Assembly (NCBI RefSeq): GCF_000731675.1
Contig: NZ_JMIT01000003.1
Location: 726,058 to 790,057 of the forward strand
Direction of reading: 5' to 3'
DNA: 64,000 bases
Origin: Pseudomonas capeferrum
GTDB taxonomy: Bacteria; Pseudomonadota; Gammaproteobacteria; Pseudomonadales; Pseudomonadaceae
Part shown: positions 25,781 to 33,835 of the stretch, one piece after another
Numbering within the stretch: the first letter of the stretch is position 1
Layout: every line of letters starts with the position of its first letter
Translations under genes and position numbers: made by a program
The notes under the pieces: generated by a model
Database searches by the model: none
What the model saw: the letters and a program-made list of their open reading frames with translations, nothing else
What the model was told of the DNA's origin: nothing

Positions 25781-25812
25781 CCTGTGGGAGCGGGTCTAAC
25801 CGCTTCCACAGG
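25781..25812. repeat. REP-like hairpin between convergent genes
   Basis: CCTGTGGGAGCGG ... CCGCTTCCACAGG arms with one mismatch and a 6-nt loop. The GTGGGAGCGGG core is shared with the larger inverted repeat at 39172-39256, indicating a REP family. It probably also ends ubiA transcription. Confidence 0.65.
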
Positions 25813-25827
25813 GTCATGCAAAGTGCC

Positions 25828-26202
25828 TCAAGGCTTGGCGACGTGCCAGACGTCTTTCACGCCATCACCGGTCATGTCACCGGCTTTCTTGTCCTTGATG
25901 AAGGTATACAGTGGCTTGCCGTCATAGGCCCACTGCATCGAACCATCATCGCGCTTGATCTGCGTCCACTTGCCTTCATTCTTTTCGTTTGCCTGGGCCG
26001 CCAACGGTGGCCAGTTCTTCGCGCACTCACCATTGCACATCGACTTGCCGCCAGAATCTTTGTCGAAGGTATACAGCGTCATCTCTGTTTTAGGCGTGAC
26101 CAACATGCCGTTCATTTCCTTGGCCTGATGGTGGGCCGACGCTACCCCCGGCAGCGCCAGTGCAGCGAAAAGGGCCATCCAGTTCAGCGTGTGTCGTGTC
26201 AT
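25828..26202 (-). CDS. Small secreted protein with Lipoprotein_15-type repeats (COG4315-like)
   Basis: 124-aa exported protein. The signal peptide is MTRHTLNWMALFAALALPG to VASA, with likely cleavage before HHQ. Two repeats of the YxFxxD kind are visible, TLYTFDKDSGGKSMCNGECA and PLYTFIKDKKAGDMTGDGV, the pattern of the Lipoprotein_15 family of unknown function. The two Cys in CNGEC are typical. ATG 26202 was preferred over 26214 because it starts the signal peptide. Its 5' region lies next to the phoB promoter on the other strand. Confidence 0.85.
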   Translation of the reverse strand: MTRHTLNWMALFAALALPGVASAHHQAKEMNGMLVTPKTEMTLYTFDKDSGGKSMCNGECAKNWPPLAAQANEKNEGKWTQIKRDDGSMQWAYDGKPLYTFIKDKKAGDMTGDGVKDVWHVAKP

Positions 26203-26305
26203 TGGAATCACCATGTATTCGGGGGTGGAAAGAGTTCGACTAACCGCCACAGCGGCCCCTTGAAGCCTAGCCCAGTCATGCAATGTCGCCATAACAGCCA
26301 ATGTC

Positions 26306-26323
26306 CTGTCACACAGCTGCAAT
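26306..26323 (+). promoter_or_regulatory. Pho box upstream of phoB
   Basis: CTGTCAC-ACAG-CTGCAAT is an 18-bp direct repeat close to the Pho box (CTGTCAT n4 CTGTCAT). TTATCT at 26331 could be the -10 element. It fits autoregulation of phoBR by PhoB. Confidence 0.6.
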
Positions 26324-26376
26324 AATTCCGTTATCTAATGCGGGCCAGACACGATTTTCCAGGAGAGGTTTTGAGC

Positions 26377-27066
26377 ATGGTTGGCAGGAACATTCTGATC
26401 GTCGACGACGAAGCGCCTATTCGCGAGATGATCGCCGTTGCATTGGAAATGGCCGGCTACGACTGCCTGGAAGCAGAAAACTCCCAGCAGGCCCACGCGA
26501 TCATCGTCGACCGCAAGCCTGACCTGATCCTGCTCGACTGGATGCTGCCGGGCACCTCGGGTATCGAGCTGGCCCGCCGCCTGAAGCGTGACGAGCTGAC
26601 CGGGGACATCCCGATCATCATGCTCACTGCCAAGGGTGAGGAGGACAACAAGATCCAGGGCCTGGAAGTGGGTGCCGACGACTACATCACCAAACCGTTC
26701 TCACCGCGCGAACTGGTCGCCCGCCTGAAGGCCGTGCTGCGTCGCACCGGCCCGAGCGACAGCGAGGCACCGATTGAAGTGGGCGGCCTGCTGCTCGACC
26801 CGATCAGTCACCGCGTGACCATCGACGGCAAGCCCGCCGAGATGGGCCCCACCGAATACCGCCTGCTGCAGTTCTTCATGACCCACCAGGAGCGCGCCTA
26901 CACCCGTGGCCAGCTGCTCGACCAGGTCTGGGGCGGCAACGTCTATGTCGAGGAGCGTACCGTCGACGTGCACATCCGCCGCCTGCGCAAGGCGCTGGGT
27001 GAAGCTTACGAAAATCTGGTACAAACCGTCCGCGGCACTGGCTACCGCTTCTCGACCAAGAGCTGA
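26377..27066 (+). CDS. phoB: Phosphate regulon response regulator PhoB
   Basis: OmpR-type transcription factor, 229 aa, the same as E. coli PhoB. The receiver domain covers residues 1-120 with acidic D10/D11, phospho-acceptor D54 in LILLDWMLPG and K in TKPFSPRE. The winged helix covers ~130-229 (GPTEYRLLQFFMTHQERAYT; VDVHIRRLRKAL; VRGTGYRFS). ATG 26377 follows AGGAGAGG. Activates genes with Pho boxes under phosphate starvation, including pst here. Confidence 0.97.
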   Translation: MVGRNILIVDDEAPIREMIAVALEMAGYDCLEAENSQQAHAIIVDRKPDLILLDWMLPGTSGIELARRLKRDELTGDIPIIMLTAKGEEDNKIQGLEVGADDYITKPFSPRELVARLKAVLRRTGPSDSEAPIEVGGLLLDPISHRVTIDGKPAEMGPTEYRLLQFFMTHQERAYTRGQLLDQVWGGNVYVEERTVDVHIRRLRKALGEAYENLVQTVRGTGYRFSTKS

Positions 27067-27111
27067 CAAGCCTGCACGCCTGGCTGCACGTCGTTGTACA
27101 AGGACCGTCAA

Positions 27112-28419
27112 TTGAACCAGAACTGGCACGCGACCCTGATTCGCCACCTGCTGCTGCTGATCACTGTCTGCCTGGTCGGCGGGCTGGTCAGCGGCTATTA
27201 CGGCTGGAGCCTGGCCATCGGCCTGGCGCTGTACCTGGGTTGGACCCTCAAGCAACTGCTGCGCCTGCATGACTGGCTGCGCAACCACCAACCCGACGAG
27301 GCGCCACCCGACGGTTACGGCCTGTGGGGCGAAGTGTTCGACAGCATCTATCACCTGCAACGTCGCGACCAACGCGTGCGCGGCCGCCTGCAGGCAGTGA
27401 TCGACCGGGTCCAGGAGTCCACTGCCGCGCTGCGCGATGCGGTGATCATGCTCGACAGCGACGGCAACCTGGAGTGGTGGAACCGCGCCGCAGAAACCCT
27501 GCTGGGCTTCAAGACCCCGCAGGACGGCGGCCAGCAGGTGACCAACCTGGTACGCCACCCGCGCTTCAAGGAGTACTTCGAAGCGGAAAACTACGTCGAG
27601 CCGCTGGAAATCCCCTCGCCGATCAATGACCGTATGCGCGTGCAACTGCACATCACTCGCTACGGCAACAACGAGCACCTGATGCTGGTACGCGACGTCA
27701 CCCGCATCCACCAGCTTGAACAGATGCGCAAGGACTTCGTCGCCAACGTTTCCCACGAGCTGCGGACACCGCTTACGGTGATTACCGGCTACCTGGAAAC
27801 CCTGCTGGACAACGTCGAGGACGTGAACCCGCGCTGGCGCCGGGCCCTGCAGCAGATGAGCCAGCAAGGCTCGCGCATGCAGACCCTGCTCAACGACCTG
27901 TTGCTGCTGGCCAAGCTGGAAGCCACCGACTACCCCTCCGACAACCTGCCAGTGCCGGTCGAAGCCCTGCTGCAGTCGATCAAGGGTGATGCCCAGGCGC
28001 TGTCCGGGCCGCGCAACCAGCGCATCAGCCTGGAGGCCACACCCGGCGTGTGCCTCAAGGGCAGCGAGGCCGAGCTGCGCAGTGCGTTCTCCAACCTGGT
28101 GTTCAACGCGGTCAAGTACACCCCGGACGAGGGCAGCATTCGCATCCGCTGGTGGGCCGATGCGCACGGCGCACACCTGAGCGTGCAGGATTCTGGCATT
28201 GGTATCGATGCCAAGCATTTGCCGCGATTGACCGAGCGGTTTTACCGGGTCGACTCCAGCCGGGCGTCCAATACCGGGGGCACAGGGCTGGGCCTGGCGA
28301 TCGTCAAGCATGTGCTGTTGCGCCATCGCGGGCGGTTGGAGATCAGCAGTGTGCCGGGGCATGGGAGCACCTTCACCTGCCATTTTGCACCAGCACAATT
28401 GGCTAACGGCAAGGGTTGA
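27112..28419 (+). CDS. phoR: Phosphate regulon sensor histidine kinase PhoR
   Basis: Inner-membrane kinase that phosphorylates PhoB, inhibited by the Pst-PhoU complex when phosphate is ample. It is 435 aa with two adjacent N-terminal helices (LLLLITVCLVGGLVSGYYGW, residues ~10-50), a PAS domain (~95-190), HisKA with the His in VANVSHELRTPLTV and an HATPase with GTGLGLAIVKHVL. It starts with TTG 27112, which has AAGGA 7 nt upstream; a TTG at 27094 is also in frame. Confidence 0.95.
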   Translation: MNQNWHATLIRHLLLLITVCLVGGLVSGYYGWSLAIGLALYLGWTLKQLLRLHDWLRNHQPDEAPPDGYGLWGEVFDSIYHLQRRDQRVRGRLQAVIDRVQESTAALRDAVIMLDSDGNLEWWNRAAETLLGFKTPQDGGQQVTNLVRHPRFKEYFEAENYVEPLEIPSPINDRMRVQLHITRYGNNEHLMLVRDVTRIHQLEQMRKDFVANVSHELRTPLTVITGYLETLLDNVEDVNPRWRRALQQMSQQGSRMQTLLNDLLLLAKLEATDYPSDNLPVPVEALLQSIKGDAQALSGPRNQRISLEATPGVCLKGSEAELRSAFSNLVFNAVKYTPDEGSIRIRWWADAHGAHLSVQDSGIGIDAKHLPRLTERFYRVDSSRASNTGGTGLGLAIVKHVLLRHRGRLEISSVPGHGSTFTCHFAPAQLANGKG

Positions 28420-28493
28420 GTGGGCTGCCCAACAGCCCCATCACGTCCATCACCCTTTGCTTTTGCGGCTTCAACCGCTACATTGGATCCCCT

Positions 28494-28520
28494 GTGCCAG
28501 CCTGTGCTGGCACTTTTTTT
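28494..28520 (+). terminator. Intrinsic terminator after phoBR
   Basis: GTGCCAG/CTGGCAC stem with a 6-nt loop followed by seven T. It lies only 38 bp before the next gene's ATG, so that gene's promoter must overlap it or some transcripts read through. Confidence 0.85.
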
Positions 28521-28558
28521 CTCCATTCCCCAAAGACGGACCCCGTAAAAAATCCATC

Positions 28559-29899
28559 ATGGACCCTTCCCCTGGTATCAGCCTCACCTCGTTATTCGCC
28601 GATTTCGGCATGATCATCTTTGCCTTGCTCCTGGTACTGCTCAACGGCTTCTTCGTAGCCGCCGAGTTCGCCATGGTCAAGCTGCGCTCCACCCGCGTCG
28701 ATTCCATCGCCGAACTGCACGGCTGGCGTGGCAGCATCCTGCGCAAGGTACACAATCAGCTGGACGCCTACCTGTCCGCCTGCCAGCTGGGCATCACCCT
28801 CGCCTCGCTGGGCCTGGGCTGGGTCGGTGAGCCGGCCTTCGCCCACCTGCTGGAGCCGCTGCTGGCCTACTTGGGCGTCGACACGCCGGAGCTGATCAAG
28901 GGCATTTCGTTCTTCGTCGCCTTCTTCGTCATCTCTTACCTGCACATCGTGGTCGGTGAGCTGGCGCCCAAGTCCTGGGCGATCCGCAAGCCCGAGCTGC
29001 TGTCGCTGTGGACGGCAGTGCCGCTGTACGTGTTCTACTGGGCCATGTACCCGGCCATCTACCTGCTCAATGCCAGCGCCAACACCATCCTGCGCATTGC
29101 CGGCCAGGGCGAACCTGGCCCGCACCACGAGCATCACTACAGCCGCGAAGAGCTCAAGCTGATCCTGCACTCCAGCCGCGGCCAGGACCCGAGCGACCAA
29201 GGCATGCGCGTGCTGGCCTCGGCGGTGGAAATGGGCGAGCTGGAGGTGGTCGACTGGGCCAACTCCCGCGAGGACATGGTCAGCATCGACGCCCACGCCC
29301 CGCTCAAGCAGATCCTGGCACTGCTGCGCCGCCACAAGTTCAGCCGTTACCCGGTGTACGACGCCGAGCGCGAAGAGTTCACCGGTTTGCTGCACATCAA
29401 GGACCTGCTGCTGGAGCTGGCCGAGCTCGACCACCTGCCCGAAACCATCGACCTCGAAGACCTGGCCCGGCCGCTGGAGCGCGTCTCCCGGCATATGCCG
29501 CTGTCGCAGCTGCTGGAGCAGTTCCGCAAGGGCGGTGCGCATTTCGTGCTGGTGGAAGAAGCCGATGGCAAGGTGATCGGTTACCTGACCATGGAAGACG
29601 TGCTGGAAGTGCTGGTGGGCGATATTCAGGACGAACACCGCAAGACCGAGCGCGGCATCCTCGCCTACCAGCCGGGCAAGCTGCTGGTGCGCGGTGACAC
29701 GCCGCTGTTCAAGGTCGAGCGCCTGCTGGGTATTGACCTTGACCACATCGAGGCCGAAACCCTTGCTGGGCTGATCTATGAAACCCTCAAGCGCGTGCCT
29801 GAGGAAGAGGAAGTGCTGGAGGTCGAAGGCCTGCGCATCATCATCAAGAAGATGAAAGGGCCGAAGATCGTCCTGGCCAAGGTGCTGAAGCTGGATTGA
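28559..29899 (+). CDS. CNNM/CorC (HlyC-like) membrane protein with CBS pair
   Basis: 446-aa membrane protein of the DUF21-CBS-CorC_HlyC family, linked to magnesium/cobalt export. The N-terminal DUF21 region has four hydrophobic segments (IIFALLLVLLNGFFVAAEFA at ~20-39). Residues ~210-330 hold the CBS pair (FSRYPVYDAEREEFTGLLHI; FVLVEEADGKVIGYLTMEDV), and ~345-446 the C-terminal CorC_HlyC domain (ETLAGLIYETLKRVPEEEEV). ATG 28559 begins the family N-terminus; an upstream open frame into phoR is not real. Confidence 0.92.
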   Translation: MDPSPGISLTSLFADFGMIIFALLLVLLNGFFVAAEFAMVKLRSTRVDSIAELHGWRGSILRKVHNQLDAYLSACQLGITLASLGLGWVGEPAFAHLLEPLLAYLGVDTPELIKGISFFVAFFVISYLHIVVGELAPKSWAIRKPELLSLWTAVPLYVFYWAMYPAIYLLNASANTILRIAGQGEPGPHHEHHYSREELKLILHSSRGQDPSDQGMRVLASAVEMGELEVVDWANSREDMVSIDAHAPLKQILALLRRHKFSRYPVYDAEREEFTGLLHIKDLLLELAELDHLPETIDLEDLARPLERVSRHMPLSQLLEQFRKGGAHFVLVEEADGKVIGYLTMEDVLEVLVGDIQDEHRKTERGILAYQPGKLLVRGDTPLFKVERLLGIDLDHIEAETLAGLIYETLKRVPEEEEVLEVEGLRIIIKKMKGPKIVLAKVLKLD

Positions 29900-29907
29900 C
29901 CTCAGGC

Positions 29908-29926
29908 GGGGCCGCCTTCCGGCCCC
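29908..29926. terminator. GC-rich hairpin between convergent CNNM and M23 genes
   Basis: GGGGCCG/CGGCCCC 7-bp stem with a short loop, 9 bp after the CNNM stop and 8 bp before the convergent gene's end. Confidence 0.65.
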
Positions 29927-29933
29927 AGCCCGC

Positions 29934-30830
29934 TCAAGGGTTGCCGGCGGTGAAGTCCGGCAACCCGCTGATTGGCCTGTCGAACTGATACGGTATCGAC
30001 TCCAGCGCCAAGCCCACGTTGCGCTGCACCACAAAATGCAGGTGCGGCCCGCTGCTGTTGCCGGTATTGCCCGACTTGGCCAGCATCTGCCCCTGTTTGA
30101 CCCGCTGCCCCTCGCCCACCACCACCGAACCGCGCATCAGGTGCAGGTACACGCCCATGGTGCCGTCCGCGTGCAGCACCCTGACGAAATTGCCCGAGGG
30201 GTTGCTGCCGCGCCCGGTCTGGCTGTTCTCGACCCTCACCACCACGCCTTCGCGCGCGGCAACGATGGTGGTGCCTTCAGGCATGGCGATGTCCATGGCG
30301 TAGCGCCCTTTGGGGCCGAAGTGGCTGAAACGGCCGTTGGGCCCCTGGCTCACCCGGAATGGCCCGCCAAGCCAGGGGAAGGCGTAGCGAAAGCCCTGCG
30401 GCCGCAGCCCCGGGTCGCCCATGGCTTGCAGCAGCGTCGAGCGGTAACCCAGCAACGTACCGGGGCGGCCCCTGAGCACGCTGAGCATTTGCGTTGAACG
30501 CCCCGGCAGCACCCTGCGCACGATACGGGGGGCATTGCCGCCCTGCGCGTTTATCAGCTTGTCCAGGTGCAACTCGACCTGCACCGGCACGTGCGACTCA
30601 TTGCGCGCAGAAAAGCTGACGCCACCCTGGAAGACGACCGCGTTGAGCCGCACCTGGCTTTCCTGGTACTCGACCATGGATTCGCGCAGCTCCAGTGGCT
30701 TGGCGCCGGGGCCTGGGCGGTCGGAATAGGCCGCTACACCGTCGGCATCGGTGATCGGGTAGAGGGTCACGCCCAGGCTCGACGCCGAGGCCATGAGCAA
30801 TGCACAGAACAGCAGCAGGCGGGCGGGCAT
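29934..30830 (-). CDS. M23-family (LytM/lysostaphin-type) peptidase with DUF4124 domain
   Basis: 298-aa exported protein with signal peptide MPARLLLFCALLMASASSLG. Residues ~21-45 look like DUF4124 (VTLYPITDADGVAAYSDRPG). The M23 metallopeptidase domain lies in the C-terminal half, with zinc ligands in HFGPKGRYAMDIAMPEGT (H...D) and the HLH of SSGPHLHFVVQ, so it is probably catalytically active on peptidoglycan cross-links. It stands alone between convergent/divergent neighbours. Confidence 0.92.
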   Translation of the reverse strand: MPARLLLFCALLMASASSLGVTLYPITDADGVAAYSDRPGPGAKPLELRESMVEYQESQVRLNAVVFQGGVSFSARNESHVPVQVELHLDKLINAQGGNAPRIVRRVLPGRSTQMLSVLRGRPGTLLGYRSTLLQAMGDPGLRPQGFRYAFPWLGGPFRVSQGPNGRFSHFGPKGRYAMDIAMPEGTTIVAAREGVVVRVENSQTGRGSNPSGNFVRVLHADGTMGVYLHLMRGSVVVGEGQRVKQGQMLAKSGNTGNSSGPHLHFVVQRNVGLALESIPYQFDRPISGLPDFTAGNP

Positions 30831-30978
30831 GATAGTGGCTTTTTGACAGGTATGATCTGTCGAAGCCTAGCAGCGGCTTTTGCGGTGAGTATGACAGTTG
30901 GTCGGATGGTGATCGTCCGCTGTGGCAGCGGCCTTGCGTCGCGCAAGGCCGCACGCACCCACAGGAGGGCAGTGGCTA

Positions 30979-31869
30979 TCAGGCGCCGGGCGTGAAGTGC
31001 TTTTGCGCGGTGCCGCGAGCAATCAGCCGCGACAGGTAATCGAGCTTCTGCGCATCCTGATCGACGAACTTGAACGTCAGCTGCAGCCAGTCGCTATCGG
31101 GCTTGGGCTCCAGCGCCGCGATGGCATGCAGGTAACCGTTCAGCCGCGCAACTTCGGCGTTTTCGCCCTGCTCCAGGTCCAGTACTGCACCCTCTAGCAC
31201 TTGCGGCAGCGCTTCGCTGCGGCGTACCACCAACAGCGCTTCCTTAAGGCTCAATGCCTTGATCACGCAAGGCTGAATCCCGCTGGCCAAGCGCAGCTGG
31301 CCTTGGCCACGGCCAGACGGTGCGGTTGTGGCTGGCGCAGGTGCCTTCGCCAAAGGCTTCACCGGCGCTGGCGCAGGTGCCGCAACCTTGGCCGCCTGAG
31401 GGTTGCCGCCGGTCAAAGCACTCAAGGAGTCATTGGCAAACGCCGAATTCACCCGCGCAGGCCCGGTTGCCATCAGGCTGTCGAGCTTGCCGATCTTGGC
31501 CAAGGCCTTCTTCACCTTGGTCAGCAACTGCTCATTGGTGAACGGTTTGCCGACGAAGTCGGAAACCCCCGCCTGAATGGCCTGGATCACGTTCTCCTTG
31601 TCACCACGGCTGGTCACCATGATGAACTGCAGGCTCTTCAACGCAGGCTGCTGGCGGCACCAGCTGAGCAGCTCAAGGCCAGACATTTCCGGCATTTCCC
31701 AGTCGCACAGGACCAGGTCGAACGGCTCCTTGCCCAACATGGCCATGGCCTTGCGACCGTTGACCGCATCGTCGATGACCATGCCGGGAAAGGCATTGCG
31801 CAGGCATTTCCTGACCAGGTCGCGGATGAACGGGGCGTCGTCCACGACCAGTACATTGACTTTACTCAT
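30979..31869 (-). CDS. Response regulator with C-terminal PilZ-like domain
   Basis: 296-aa cytoplasmic protein. The receiver domain is residues 1-122: acidic D10/D11 in VLVVDDAPF, phospho-acceptor D56 in VLCDWEMPE, T86 and K108 in VGKPFT. An Ala/Pro-rich linker (APAPAPVKPLAKAPAPATTA) covers ~140-195, and a C-terminal domain ~196-296 ends like PilZ (QLTFKFVDQDAQKLDYLSRL). The RxxxR c-di-GMP-binding motif of PilZ is not evident, so ligand binding is doubtful. No kinase gene is adjacent. It lies 165 bp from phoU on the same strand, beyond a terminator. Confidence 0.88.
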   Translation of the reverse strand: MSKVNVLVVDDAPFIRDLVRKCLRNAFPGMVIDDAVNGRKAMAMLGKEPFDLVLCDWEMPEMSGLELLSWCRQQPALKSLQFIMVTSRGDKENVIQAIQAGVSDFVGKPFTNEQLLTKVKKALAKIGKLDSLMATGPARVNSAFANDSLSALTGGNPQAAKVAAPAPAPVKPLAKAPAPATTAPSGRGQGQLRLASGIQPCVIKALSLKEALLVVRRSEALPQVLEGAVLDLEQGENAEVARLNGYLHAIAALEPKPDSDWLQLTFKFVDQDAQKLDYLSRLIARGTAQKHFTPGA

Positions 31870-31993
31870 CGATACTCCTCTTGAATCCCGACTAGCCTAC
31901 CGGCAAGCAATGGCCATTTGCCACAGCTGCGCGTGTAGCGGGACTTCTTCACACCGTTCGCGGGTGCCTGGTGGCTGCTCGACCGCAAACGAA

Positions 31994-32017
31994 AACGCCC
32001 GGCCTAGGCCGGGCGTT
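31994..32017 (-). terminator. Terminator of the pst-phoU operon
   Basis: Perfect palindrome AACGCCCGGCCT/AGGCCGGGCGTT followed on the minus strand by TTCGTTTG. It lies 17 bp after the phoU stop. Confidence 0.88.
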
Positions 32018-32034
32018 GATGCTCGGGAGCAGTA

Positions 32035-32805
32035 CTATTTATCGTCCGGTTCAGCCGGAACATTAGCGCTTTCAGCCTCTTCGACGGGGGTGCCCTGCAC
32101 TTCCGCCTTCATGCGCTTGAGGCCCATGTGGCGGACGTCGGTGCCGCGTACCAGGTAAATCACCAGCTCGGAGATGTTGCGCGCGTGGTCGCCGATGCGC
32201 TCCAGCGAACGCAAGGCCCAGATGACGCTGAGCACCCGCGAGATCGAACGCGGGTCTTCCATCATGTAGGTCACCAGCTCACGCAGGGCGGTCTTGTACT
32301 CGCGGTCGATGGTCTTGTCGTACTGTGCCACCGACAGTGCCAGGTCGGCGTCGAAGCGGGCAAAGGCATCCAAGGCATCGCGGACCATGTTGCGCACCTG
32401 GTCGCCAATGTGGCGCACCTCGACGTAGCCGCGTGGCGACTCGCCCTCTTCGCACAGCTGGATGGCACGACGGGCGATCTTGGTCGACTCGTCGCCGATG
32501 CGCTCCAGGTCGATCACCGACTTGGAGATGCTGATGATCAGCCGCAGGTCGGAGGCCGCCGGCTGGCGGCGGGCAAGGATGCGTACGCACTCCTCGTCGA
32601 TGTTGCGCTCCATCTGGTTGATCTGCTCATCGACCTCGCGCACTTGCTGGGCCAGGCCCGAGTCGGCCTCGATCAGAGCAGTAACCGCGTCGTTGACCTG
32701 TTTCTCGACCAGGCCGCCCATGGCCAGAAGGTGGCTGCGCACCTCTTCAAGCTCGGCGTTGAACTGCTGGGAGATGTGATGCGTAAGGCTTTCTTTGTTG
32801 ATCAT
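32035..32805 (-). CDS. phoU: Phosphate transport/signalling regulator PhoU
   Basis: 256-aa all-helical protein made of two PhoU three-helix bundles that binds metal and couples Pst to PhoR. Motifs are VDEQINQMERNIDEECVRIL (residues ~56-75), LERIGDESTKIARRA (~100-114) and a second copy LERIGDHARNISE (~206-218). ATG 32805 was chosen; the frame extends further upstream into a repeat. Last gene of pstSCAB-phoU. Confidence 0.96.
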   Translation of the reverse strand: MINKESLTHHISQQFNAELEEVRSHLLAMGGLVEKQVNDAVTALIEADSGLAQQVREVDEQINQMERNIDEECVRILARRQPAASDLRLIISISKSVIDLERIGDESTKIARRAIQLCEEGESPRGYVEVRHIGDQVRNMVRDALDAFARFDADLALSVAQYDKTIDREYKTALRELVTYMMEDPRSISRVLSVIWALRSLERIGDHARNISELVIYLVRGTDVRHMGLKRMKAEVQGTPVEEAESANVPAEPDDK

Positions 32806-32820
32806 CGTTTCGCTCCGCGA

Positions 32821-32853
32821 AAAAGCTGCAAGCCTCAAGCCGCAAGCTTCAAG
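32821..32853 (-). repeat. AAGCTGCAAGC-type intergenic repeat between phoU and pstB
   Basis: The sequence AAAAGCTGCAAGCCTCAAGC continues with CGCAAGCTTCAAG: repeated GCAAGC/TCAAG units, the same type as found at 33750-33835 and 59221-59295. It sits inside the operon's phoU-pstB junction. Confidence 0.6.
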
Positions 32854-32899
32854 TCGTTCGTGTTATCCCTTGGCCCCCGGCCTGCGGCTGGCAGACCGG

Positions 32900-33733
32900 C
32901 TAGCCGTAGCGACCGGTGATGTAGTCTTCGGTCTGCTTCTTCGCCGGGTTGGTGAACAGGGTATCGGTATCCCCGAATTCGACCAGTTTGCCCATGTACA
33001 TGAACGCGGTGTAGTCCGAAACGCGCGCCGCCTGTTGCATGTTGTGGGTCACGATGACGATGGTGTATTTGGATTTCAATTCGTAGATCAGTTCTTCGAC
33101 CTTCAGCGTCGAGATCGGGTCCAGTGCCGAGCACGGTTCGTCGAGCAGCAGCACTTCCGGCTCCACGGCAATGGTACGGGCGATCACCAGACGCTGCTGC
33201 TGGCCACCGGACAGGCCCAGGGCCGAGTCATGCAGGCGGTCCTTCACCTCGTCCCACAGGGCAGCGCCCTTGAGGGCCCATTCGACCGCTTCGTCGAGGG
33301 TGCGCTTCTTGTTGATGCCTTGGATACGCAGGCCGTAGACGACGTTCTCGTAGATGGTCTTGGGGAACGGGTTCGGCTTCTGGAACACCATGCCCACACG
33401 ACGGCGCAGCTCGGCCACGTCCTCGCCCTTGCGGTAGATGTTGGTGCCATACAGGTTGATGGCGCCCTCCACGCGGCAACCGTCAACCAGGTCGTTCATG
33501 CGGTTGAAGGTACGCAGCAGGGTCGACTTGCCGCAGCCGGACGGGCCGATGAAGGCGGTCACGCGCTGCTTGGGGATATTCATGCTGACGTCGAACAAGG
33601 CTTGCTTGTCGCCGTAGTACAGGCTCAGGCCCGGTACTTCGATGGCCACGGTCTCTTCGGCCAGGCGCAGGCTCTGCTTGTCGCGGCCCAGGGCAGACAT
33701 GTCGATGCCGTGGGTATGGGATTCGTGCTGCAT
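32900..33733 (-). CDS. pstB: Phosphate ABC transporter ATP-binding protein PstB
   Basis: 277-aa ATPase of the high-affinity phosphate importer. Walker A FIGPSGCGKSTLLR (residues ~56-69), ABC signature LGLSGGQQQRLVIARTIAVE, Walker B VLLLDEPCSALDP and switch His in VIVTHNMQQAARVSDYTAFM are all intact. The start MQHESHTHG at 33733 gives a short pseudomonad N-terminal extension. Co-transcribed with pstA upstream and phoU downstream. Confidence 0.97.
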   Translation of the reverse strand: MQHESHTHGIDMSALGRDKQSLRLAEETVAIEVPGLSLYYGDKQALFDVSMNIPKQRVTAFIGPSGCGKSTLLRTFNRMNDLVDGCRVEGAINLYGTNIYRKGEDVAELRRRVGMVFQKPNPFPKTIYENVVYGLRIQGINKKRTLDEAVEWALKGAALWDEVKDRLHDSALGLSGGQQQRLVIARTIAVEPEVLLLDEPCSALDPISTLKVEELIYELKSKYTIVIVTHNMQQAARVSDYTAFMYMGKLVEFGDTDTLFTNPAKKQTEDYITGRYG

Positions 33734-33749
33734 GGTCTCACTCCGTTTG

Positions 33750-33835
33750 TAGCTGCAAGCTTTAAGCTGCAAGCTGCAAGTTAGGGCAAAGCGGCACTCC
33801 TTTTGGAGCTTGCCGCTTGTGGCTTAAAGCTTCAA
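33750..33835 (-). repeat. AAGCTGCAAGC-type hairpin repeat between pstA and pstB
   Basis: The outer arms AAGCTTTAAGC and GCTTAAAGCTT are exact inverse complements, enclosing AGCGGCACTCC / GGAGCTTGCCGCT. It fills nearly the whole 102-bp pstA-pstB gap and would form a large mRNA hairpin. Confidence 0.7.

Noticed and set aside
28494..28558. A magnesium riboswitch ahead of the CNNM gene
   Set aside because: The leader is too short and lacks any known aptamer pattern; kept only as a weak observation.
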